Positions 44,337 to 51,736 of a DNA stretch of 64,000 bases are shown one piece after another. This DNA comes from Acidimicrobiales bacterium (GTDB lineage: Bacteria > Actinomycetota > Acidimicrobiia > Acidimicrobiales > Palsa-688), in the NCBI GenBank assembly GCA_036378675.1, contig DASUWA010000016.1, forward strand, positions 62,001 through 126,000, in the 5' to 3' direction. Below the pieces are notes generated by a model. It did no database searches, was not told where the DNA came from, and saw nothing but the letters and a program-made list of their open reading frames with translations. Within the stretch, counting starts at the first letter, position 1; each line of letters starts with the position of its first letter. Made by a program: the position numbers and the translations under genes.

Positions 44337-44996
44337 GTGACGCAGCCACATGAGGTTCACAAGCCCGTTGGTGATCCCGCTCTCCCCCACGAACCGTCGA
44401 AGCGGGACATCCGACGGCAGCATGACGCCGAGAATGTGCGGGACTCGGTACGACGGATGCACTACCACCAGCACACGGTTGGAGAGCAAGCCGGGGCCTA
44501 CATGTCGCATTGCCACGATGACGACGGTCCTGGTCATGTGCATCCTCCGCGCCAGGTCTTCCCCGTCAGAGCCGACGGTGGCTATCTCGAGGAGAGTGGC
44601 CCGTCACTGGGTCGAGAGGCGCCTGAGGAACTCAGGGCCCATGTCACCCGAGTTCTCCTACGGTTCCTAAGCGCATCGCGGACACCTGATCACCAGGTGA
44701 TGCGGTGGAGCCTCCGGCTCTTCTGCGGGCACGTCGTGGAGGCGACCGCCCACATCAGCTACGAGACGGTCCAGCAGGCGTTCCATGGCAGCCACCGCTG
44801 TGCGGAGTGCGGACTCGATCCTGCCGTCATCGTTGCGGCGAAACCGGTCGGCCGGGTCGCTCAGCCACCCGTTCCCGTGAAGACCGGGCCGGACTCCCCC
44901 AGGTTGAGCCAGCTGCAAGCACGGCTCAAGACCGCCGAAGCGAAGGTTGCAGCGCTCAGTGAGGAGATCGAGCAACTGGAGCACCCGGAGCCCTAA
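44337..44996 (+). CDS. small metal-binding-like protein with coiled-coil tail
   Basis: The 219-aa frame is open from 44337, but the convincing part is about 99 aa from ATG 44700 (or GTG 44697). RLFCGHVVEATAHI and SHRCAECGLDP give a CxH...CxxC zinc-site pattern. The tail (LSQLQARLKTAEAKVAALSE and on) is a coiled coil. No family name. The region before 44700 is His-rich and less regular, and the minus frame on top of it is probably a shadow. Confidence 0.5.
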   Translation: MTQPHEVHKPVGDPALPHEPSKRDIRRQHDAENVRDSVRRMHYHQHTVGEQAGAYMSHCHDDDGPGHVHPPRQVFPVRADGGYLEESGPSLGREAPEELRAHVTRVLLRFLSASRTPDHQVMRWSLRLFCGHVVEATAHISYETVQQAFHGSHRCAECGLDPAVIVAAKPVGRVAQPPVPVKTGPDSPRLSQLQARLKTAEAKVAALSEEIEQLEHPEP

Positions 44997-45040
44997 GCCC
45001 TTTCCGGTCGAGCCGTGGCCGTCTCAGGCCATATGGATAA

Positions 45041-45595
45041 TGGGGAGATGGCCCACCTTCTGATCACCCGCGTGCCGGGGCCGGCAAGTCGTTCTTCTGT
45101 CGCTGGCTAACTCGCGAACACGAATACCTTCATATTAAGACTGAGCACTCCCCGCGGGCACCGCAGTCCAAGCACTGCTCGATCCGACACCGGGAAATGT
45201 GAAGCCGGCGGCCGAGGCGCTCAAGAGTCGAGGGCCGAACGTCGTACTCGAGTGAGGATTCGCCCCGTCACAACTCGGTAAGGTTCGCAAGGTCATCCGC
45301 TCAGGGTTTGATCACTGGTGGTTCGGCGGGGATGGGGCCGCCGCAAGGCTCGCCTTCCTCCACCGCGGTGCACAACGCTCAGAAGCGAGCATCCAGGAGC
45401 TCGCCGACAGCGTCGTGGAGCGCCGGCGTCGAGCTGGCGAGGCGGGAGGTGTCGGAGGACGAGCTGCCTGCCTCCGCGTCGACACCGACAACAAGCGAGC
45501 CTGGATCATTGAGCTCTGCTGTTCGATCATGGTGGGGTCGGCCATCAAGAGCCGCAACTTCTGCATCCCGATCGCCTTGAGGTCGAGTTCATCGT
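45041..45595 (+). pseudogene. broken genes: P-loop fragment and a second frameshifted fragment
   Basis: Frame 45041-45202 reads AGAGKSFFCRWLTREHEYLHI, a Walker A P-loop with no start and an early stop. A second stretch, 45256-45597, reads GFDHWWFGGDGAAARLAFLH and QELADSVVERRRRAGE, then shifts frame and ends with PDRLEVEFIV and a stop. Neither stretch has a start codon or ribosome binding site. They may be pieces of one decayed ATPase gene or of two genes. Confidence 0.5.
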
Positions 45596-46495
45596 CTAGG
45601 CGGATGGGCGCTGCCAGCGAGGTTTACCGTCCTCATCCCACGGGCTCCACATGTCCCGACCGTCATTCGACGGGCGTTCCTCAAGCCACATCTTCCCGTA
45701 GAAGCGATCGAGTTGGTAGCAGAGCCGGTCAAACCTGTCCCGGCTCTGTGTGGTGGACTTGAGGCTCACTGGTGCAGCCACAGGGACAAGGACGTCCGCT
45801 GCGGCGGTCTCCTGCGTTGCCTCAGACTTGAATGCCCCGAGGGCCGCCTTCTTGGCGAGTAACAGTTCGACGTCCGCCAGTTTCCGGTTCGGTACAGGGT
45901 CGCGGCCACGTCGAACGGCGAACTCCTGGGCGGTTTGTAGGAATAGGTCGCCGGGGCTCTTCCCGCTGGTCTCATCAGGGAACGCCTCCTTGACCGTCGG
46001 CCAGGGGCTCTCTGGAGGCCAGGCGTCGTCGAGGTGGGCGAGCTCCTCCCAAGGAGCGAACTCCGCGCCGTCGAGAGTCACCGCACCGCCGGCCGAGGCC
46101 GTACCTCGCTGGAGGAGGTAGAGCAGCTGCACGTAACGCTGTTCGGTGAGCTCTACCGGAGCGAAAGCCGTAGCAATCTTGTTCAGCGGCCAGAGTCGGA
46201 ACGCCCACGGGTGGTTGGGGGGATGGGTGAACTGGATCGCCAAGGCCGGCAGCTTCTCGTGCACCGACCCAGCCACGACCTTGAACTGCAACCCGCTCAA
46301 GTCGAGCTCGCCGTCCTCGACCGACTTGTACTCGGCGGCGACGGACAAGTCCCCGCCCGGGGTCTCCAGCAGAAGCTTCCGACCTGTCGCGGTGCGTATC
46401 TCGTCCCGGTCGTAAACGTAGAGATTGCGCGGCCACTGGTCGCGATGGCGTTCCCTTAGCGCCCTCTCTGCCATAGCACCGGCGGCCCCTGCCAT
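45596..46495 (-). CDS. uncharacterised protein of about 300 aa
   Basis: From the ATG at 46495, which has TTGGGGAG upstream; the frame is open to 46600. The N-terminal half looks like a small-molecule or nuclease-like fold with RNLYVYDRDEIRTATGRKLLLE, GDLSVAAEYKSVEDGELDL and FTHPPNHPWAFRLWPLN. The AEYKSVE segment and ExK-like pairs could be read as a nuclease core, but I cannot fit a full PD-(D/E)xK pattern. The C-terminal part is helical (VELLLAKKAALGAFKSEATQ). No family recognised. The predicted start agrees with a normal ribosome binding site, so the gene is probably functional. Confidence 0.65.
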   Translation of the reverse strand: MAGAAGAMAERALRERHRDQWPRNLYVYDRDEIRTATGRKLLLETPGGDLSVAAEYKSVEDGELDLSGLQFKVVAGSVHEKLPALAIQFTHPPNHPWAFRLWPLNKIATAFAPVELTEQRYVQLLYLLQRGTASAGGAVTLDGAEFAPWEELAHLDDAWPPESPWPTVKEAFPDETSGKSPGDLFLQTAQEFAVRRGRDPVPNRKLADVELLLAKKAALGAFKSEATQETAAADVLVPVAAPVSLKSTTQSRDRFDRLCYQLDRFYGKMWLEERPSNDGRDMWSPWDEDGKPRWQRPSA

Positions 46496-46707
46496 AGTGC
46501 TCCCCAAGTGTACGACTGGGGTGCGACGTGAGAGCGTTTGGTCGGTCCTGGTTTTGACGGGCAGCGAAAGTTGGGCTTGCAAAAGCGGAAAAACGAGCAC
46601 CTCCGTTTGCAGAGGCTCTGAAGACCCCGGCAGTGGGGCCTACGGGCAGGCGATCCGGGAAGGAGTGCGGGGAAGGCCGACTTCTCCCTGGGCTCTGAGT
46701 TTGCGAT

Positions 46708-46962
46708 TCAGAGTGCGAGAGGGCGGGTCCAGTCACTCGTCAGCAGCTGGACGACTCCCCAGCGTCCTGGATCTGGCGCAGCGGCTCCATCGAGGAAGAC
46801 ATTGCTTCTCGCGCCCACTCGGGCGGAGAAGTAGTAACTACTAGAGGCCGAATCCAAGACTGTTGGGTCCAGGAGATCATTGTCCCGAGCGGGGATTGAG
46901 GCACTTCCGAAAAGAGGATCAGGATCAACTAGGCCCAGCGATGCCGTCCTGACTGTTCGCAA
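46708..46962 (-). CDS. possible short protein or fragment
   Basis: 84-aa frame with partly protein-like composition (DPDPLFGSASIPARDND, SYYFSARVGARSNVFLDG). No ribosome binding site or family recognised. It lies in a region with no other gene between 46496 and 47167. Confidence 0.3.
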   Translation of the reverse strand: MRTVRTASLGLVDPDPLFGSASIPARDNDLLDPTVLDSASSSYYFSARVGARSNVFLDGAAAPDPGRWGVVQLLTSDWTRPLAL

Positions 46963-47167
46963 CTGCCCTCGTGCCTTGATGCAACTTTGGCCGTTATCAA
47001 CTGTGCCTCTATTAGTAACTCGTTCACGCGTTCCTTGGGTACTGTCGCACCGCCCAGATGAGCAGCGCTCGGCTCGATATGGTCGAGTTGTGCTCGCTTA
47101 CAACGCCGCGGGGGATCCGGTCCGCTCGAATGAGAATCCCAGGGTGTGGTCACCCTTTCGTGGCCAC

Positions 47168-47605
47168 ATGGTGCCGGACGCCAACGAAGACAGGAGGTCG
47201 AGAGCCACCGGCCAAGAAGAAAGAGCCAGCCCGCTCACACCAATTGAGACCGCGGGCGAAGGCGGGTGGCACGACGACCAACGCCTATTCCGTGACTATC
47301 TATTCTGTGACGAGACGGTCCGTCTCTACGGCATCGGTGCCTTGGCGGCGGCCACCGGCAAGAAGGCCTCAACGATTCGGAAGTGGATCGAGACGCGCGT
47401 CATCCTCGACAGCGGTTTCCGAACCCCGGGGATACGTGGAACCCTGGGTGACGCCGGTCGCCGCTTGTGGACCGGGGAGCAGATCGACGCCATCGTCAAG
47501 ATCGGCTCCGACGAGGGCGTTGTGGGTGTCCGCCGGCCGAGGCGGATGTCGGACACAAACTTCCCCGAACGATTGCGCACTCTGTGGATCCAGAACAACT
47601 GGTAA
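47168..47605 (+). CDS. helix-turn-helix protein (MerR/excisionase-like)
   Basis: About 145 aa from the ATG at 47168; the frame is open from 46880, but that upstream part is unconvincing. The core reads VRLYGIGALAAATGKKASTI, RKWIETRVILDSGFRTPGIR, DAGRRLWTGEQIDAIVKI: a winged HTH with a recognition helix followed by an RxLWTxEQ turn, as in actinophage and island regulators. It is the last + strand gene before the defence cluster and may regulate it or belong to the island's own machinery. Confidence 0.65.
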   Translation: MVPDANEDRRSRATGQEERASPLTPIETAGEGGWHDDQRLFRDYLFCDETVRLYGIGALAAATGKKASTIRKWIETRVILDSGFRTPGIRGTLGDAGRRLWTGEQIDAIVKIGSDEGVVGVRRPRRMSDTNFPERLRTLWIQNNW

Positions 47606-47638
47606 CCACCAGTTCGATGGGGGAGTTCTCCCTCCGCT

Positions 47639-47926
47639 TTAAACCCGTCCCCGTGATTTCGGAAAACAGCCCAGGCACGGTAGATGCCGTGAGCCGATAG
47701 CGACTTCCAGGTTCATTGGAACGATGTCGCCTCTGGATCCGCCTCGCTCCTCAACTTTGTCCTGCCCTCTAAGCAGCATTTCGCAAGACGGATGTGCATG
47801 GAATGCGGTTGACCCACTCGATACGTAAACGGTCGGGGGATAAGGCTTGGGCTTGCATCGTTGGCAGTAAGGCAGATTGTCGTCGTCACACAACCGACCC
47901 GCTGCCCACTCTTTCTCAGTCAGCAT
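47639..47926 (-). CDS. Cys-rich small protein
   Basis: A 95-aa protein with Cys/His pairs: LPYCQRCKPKPYPPT, FHAHPSCEMLLRGQ and LPCLGCFPKSRG. Two CxxC motifs (CQRC and CLGC) and a C-terminal CF suggest a zinc-binding fold, perhaps a single-module Ada- or HNH-adjacent ribbon. No family recognised. It is divergent from the helicase gene 289 bp away. Confidence 0.5.
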   Translation of the reverse strand: MLTEKEWAAGRLCDDDNLPYCQRCKPKPYPPTVYVSSGSTAFHAHPSCEMLLRGQDKVEERGGSRGDIVPMNLEVAIGSRHLPCLGCFPKSRGRV

Positions 47927-48214
47927 GGTTCACACGACTCGCCGCGCCAACAGACTGCCAAGCTCCAACCGAATGAACATCTGCCCCTCCAAATATCAAC
48001 TGTCGCCTACTACCGGCGTCGACAGGTTGTCACCGCACCTTGAACTTCGGGTAGCAAGTACCTCCCATTTTGCTCAGCGGCCCTAGGGGCCGAACTCGCT
48101 CAGTCAGCTTTCCCAAAACCGGCGCAAAGGCGACAATCACCTCATTTTTCCTGCTTCCGTCGAACTGTCCCACCCTCCTGCAATACTGATCGTCGTGAGT
48201 GCGGGGCAGACGCG

Positions 48215-51200
48215 GTGCCGGCGAGGTTAGAGGAGCTCGTTCCTGACGCTGTCGTGAGGGGCCTGATTCCTGGCGAGGCCGTGACGGTTGTGGCTGTTCG
48301 GTGGGCCGGTACTCGCAGCCGCGTTGTCACCTATCGGACCACGAGCGGTCGGGTGGATGAACAGGTCGTCTACCGAGACCAGGAGGACTTTCTCGGACTC
48401 GAGGCCGGCGCTAGTCGCCAATGGTCATTTACGGGCGATCCGGCTTTGTTCCGGCTGGTCGCTGAAGCGCGACGGATTCGACTGGCCTACCTGTTCGATC
48501 CCAGGCTCGCGGTCCACCTCTCACTAATCGAGCCTCTCCCCCACCAGATCACCGCGGTCTACGGGGAGATGCTGCCGCGCCAGCCCTTGCGGTTCTGTCT
48601 CGCTGACGACCCCGGAGCCGGCAAGACGATCATGGCCGGCCTCTACATCAAGGAGCTCATGCTTCGAGGGGATCTCCAGAGGTGCCTGGTAGTTGCTCCC
48701 GGTGGTCTGGTAGCTCAGTGGCAGGACGAGTTGTATGAGAAGTTCGGCCTCAGCTTCGACATCTTGACCAAGGACCTAATTGAGGCGTCCCGTACCGGTG
48801 ATCCGTTCTTCGAGCGACCGCTGCTTCTCGCGCGACTTGACCACCTATCTCGCCGGGACGATCTCGTCGAGCATCTGGCCGCGTCGGACTGGGACTTGGT
48901 GGTTGTCGACGAAGCTCATCGGATGGCCGCTCACTATTTCGGCAATGAGGTCAAAGAAACCAAGCGATACCGGCTCGGCAAAGCCCTGGGGGCCGTTGCT
49001 CGCCACTTGTTGCTTATGACCGCCACTCCCCATGCAGGGAAAGAGGAAGATTTCCAGTTGTTCATGGCCCTCCTCGACGCTGACCGCTTCGAGGGCAAAC
49101 AGCGAGACGGAGTCCACACGGCCGACACATCCGACCTGATGCGTCGGATGGTTAAGGAGAAGCTCCTCCGCTTCGATGGTCGGCCCCTGTTTCCCGAACG
49201 GAGGGCCTACACGGTCGACTACGAGCTGACGGACGCTGAAATGCTGCTCTACGCCGAGGTCACCGACTACGTGGCCGAGGAGATGGGCCGGGCGGATCGT
49301 CTGAAAGACGAAGGTGAGGGCCGGCGGGGTAACCGGGTCGGATTCGCGGTTACAGTTCTGCAACGTCGCTTGGCGTCGAGTCCCGAGGCGATCTACCAAT
49401 CCTTGGCGCGGCGGCGGAAGCGGCTTGAGGACCGAGCGCGGGAGGCCAAGGCACAGACCAGGGTGGCGTCCATCCTCGCCAATCAGCAGCTGGCAGTAGA
49501 TATAGAAGACCTTGACGAGGACATCGAAGATCTCGAAGGTGAAGAGCTCGAGGAGCTGGAGGAGCAGCTGGTTGACGAGGCAACGAGCGCCCGCACTCTC
49601 GCCGAACTGGAAGCTGAAATCGCCACGCTCACCCGGCTGGAGGGCCGAGCCGACGCCGTCAGGAAGTCCGGCGTGGACAAGAAGTGGACTCAGCTGCTGA
49701 CGGTGCTGGGCGACGAACCGGAGATGTTCGACCACAGCGGTGCGCGCCGGAAGCTGATCGTGTTCACCGAGCACCGCGACACCCTCAACTACCTGGTCAC
49801 CAAACTGAGCTCTTATCTCGGCAAGGCCGAAGCCGTGGTAGCGATTCACGGGGGAGTGCCCCGAGAACAGCGCCGTGTGATCCAGGAACGATTTACACAG
49901 GACCCCGACTGCACCATCCTCGTCGCGACAGATGCCGCGGGAGAAGGACTCAACCTTCAGCGCGCTCATCTGCTGGTCAACTACGACCTGCCCTGGAACC
50001 CGAACAGGATCGAGCAGCGATTCGGTCGGGTCCACCGCATCGGCCAGACCGAGGTCTGTCACCTCTGGAACCTGGTCGCCACCGAAACCCGTGAGGGTCA
50101 GGTGTATGCACGGCTCCTCGACAAGCTGAGCGAGATGCGTGAATCGCTCGGCAAGGACCAGGTCTTCGACGTACTCGGCGACGCCCTGCCCGGCAGCGAA
50201 CTCAAGGACCTACTCATCCAGGCCATCCGCTACGGCGACCGCCCAGAAGTCAAAGCCCAACTCGACGAGGTTATCGACGGCAGGGTCGGTGAGGGACTGG
50301 CCGAACTGGTGCAGCAGCATGCCCTCAGCTCGGAAATCATCAGCACCGCCGATCTCGAACGAATACGAGCTGACATGCTCGAAGCCGAAGCCCGCAAACT
50401 TCAACCCGGATATGTCCACGCCTGGTTTGCACAAGCCTTCGGCAATCTCGGTGGTCGGATGTCAGACCGGGAGAGCAGCAGATATGAAGTCACCTTCGTT
50501 CCCGCCGAGATACGGCACCGCGACCGGCTCATCGGTAACACCGTTCCCGTGCTCCCCCGTTATCAGCGCGTCACTTTCGACAAGGCTCTCATTCGCCAAG
50601 AAGGCGTACCCCTAGCCGAGCTCGTCGCACCCGGCCATCCGCTACTAGAGGCCGTTCTCGACATCATCACCGAGCGCCACAGCATGCTTCTAGAGGAAGG
50701 AGCGGTACTGGTTGATCCCTCGGAGACTCGACGGGAACCTGCGGTGCTCGTCTTCCTTGAGCATGCGGTCACCGACGCTCGCACGGACCCTGGCGGTAAT
50801 CGGCGTACCGTCTCGCGCCGGTTCCAATTCGTCGAGATAACTGATTCCGGTGAACTCCGGCCCGCTGGCTATGCCCCATACCTCGACGCGAGAGCACCCA
50901 CAGAGGACGAGGCGAGCCGCATCAAGGAACTCCTCCCCAAAATGACCTGGCTAGGCGGCGACATCGAAAGCCGCGCCTTGGACTACGGCATAGACACCCT
51001 TGCCTCCGAACATCTTGCCGAGGTGCGCCAGAACACACTGGAGCGTGTCGAGAAGGTCAAGGCTGCTGTCCAGGCCCGCCTTACCAGGGAAATCACGTAC
51101 TGGGACCACCGGGCTAGCGACCTCCAACTCCAAGCCGACGCCGGGAAAACGCCTCGGATGAATCCCGACCGGGCTGCTTCCCGAGCCGACGAACTACAAC

Positions 51201-51736
51201 GTCGCAAACAGACGCGGCTGGGCGAACTCGACAGGGAGGCCCAGCTGGCCTCCCAACCCCCTGTTGTCGTTGGAGCAGCGCTGGTACTCCCTGCTCGACT
51301 CCTTGCGGGCGGCACTCCGGTCGGACATCGACCCCCGACCATTGACACCGAAGAAGTCGAGCGACGAGCCGTAGACGCCGTCCTACGGATCGAAGCAGAA
51401 GCTGGCAGGACCGCGAAGGAGATGCCGCATTTCAATCCGGGATACGACGTTCGGTCCACCGCGCAGGACGGAACGATCACCTTCCTCGAGGTGAAGGGCC
51501 GGGTGTCCAGCGCGAGGACCTTCGTCGTCACGCAGAACGAGCTCCGGTTCGCCGCGAACATCCCCGATGCTTACGTCCTCGCGATGGTCGATGTTTCCGA
51601 GGACGGGCCTGACCATGACCGAGTCAGGTATCTGATGAAGCCGTTTGGTGCCGATGTCAGACTGCCGTTCGATACCACCTCAACCACCCTCGCCTGGACG
51701 CCGTACTGGCAACGGGCCACACCGCAGGACATCTGA
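48215..51736 (+). CDS. SNF2-family helicase with C-terminal DUF3883-like domain (defence helicase)
   Basis: A 1173-aa protein. The helicase core starts after ~110 aa: Q-like region SLIEPLPHQ, Walker A ADDPGAGKTIMAGLYIKEL (~131-139), the DEAH box VVVDEAHRMA, motif III LLMTATPHAGKEEDF, a long coiled-coil insert (~400-490, Glu-rich: DIEDLDEDIEDLEGEELEE), then motifs V/VI ATDAAGEGLNLQRAHLLVNY and QRFGRVHRIGQ. The C-terminal ~90 aa (FNPGYDVRSTAQDGTITFLE, then VKGRVSS and VTQNELRFA) resemble the DUF3883 nuclease-like fold seen in defence helicases such as DrmD. The start is GTG at 48215, and its stop overlaps the methylase ATG (TGATG). DNA translocation on foreign or unmodified DNA is inferred. Confidence 0.9.
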   Translation: MPARLEELVPDAVVRGLIPGEAVTVVAVRWAGTRSRVVTYRTTSGRVDEQVVYRDQEDFLGLEAGASRQWSFTGDPALFRLVAEARRIRLAYLFDPRLAVHLSLIEPLPHQITAVYGEMLPRQPLRFCLADDPGAGKTIMAGLYIKELMLRGDLQRCLVVAPGGLVAQWQDELYEKFGLSFDILTKDLIEASRTGDPFFERPLLLARLDHLSRRDDLVEHLAASDWDLVVVDEAHRMAAHYFGNEVKETKRYRLGKALGAVARHLLLMTATPHAGKEEDFQLFMALLDADRFEGKQRDGVHTADTSDLMRRMVKEKLLRFDGRPLFPERRAYTVDYELTDAEMLLYAEVTDYVAEEMGRADRLKDEGEGRRGNRVGFAVTVLQRRLASSPEAIYQSLARRRKRLEDRAREAKAQTRVASILANQQLAVDIEDLDEDIEDLEGEELEELEEQLVDEATSARTLAELEAEIATLTRLEGRADAVRKSGVDKKWTQLLTVLGDEPEMFDHSGARRKLIVFTEHRDTLNYLVTKLSSYLGKAEAVVAIHGGVPREQRRVIQERFTQDPDCTILVATDAAGEGLNLQRAHLLVNYDLPWNPNRIEQRFGRVHRIGQTEVCHLWNLVATETREGQVYARLLDKLSEMRESLGKDQVFDVLGDALPGSELKDLLIQAIRYGDRPEVKAQLDEVIDGRVGEGLAELVQQHALSSEIISTADLERIRADMLEAEARKLQPGYVHAWFAQAFGNLGGRMSDRESSRYEVTFVPAEIRHRDRLIGNTVPVLPRYQRVTFDKALIRQEGVPLAELVAPGHPLLEAVLDIITERHSMLLEEGAVLVDPSETRREPAVLVFLEHAVTDARTDPGGNRRTVSRRFQFVEITDSGELRPAGYAPYLDARAPTEDEASRIKELLPKMTWLGGDIESRALDYGIDTLASEHLAEVRQNTLERVEKVKAAVQARLTREITYWDHRASDLQLQADAGKTPRMNPDRAASRADELQRRKQTRLGELDREAQLASQPPVVVGAALVLPARLLAGGTPVGHRPPTIDTEEVERRAVDAVLRIEAEAGRTAKEMPHFNPGYDVRSTAQDGTITFLEVKGRVSSARTFVVTQNELRFAANIPDAYVLAMVDVSEDGPDHDRVRYLMKPFGADVRLPFDTTSTTLAWTPYWQRATPQDI

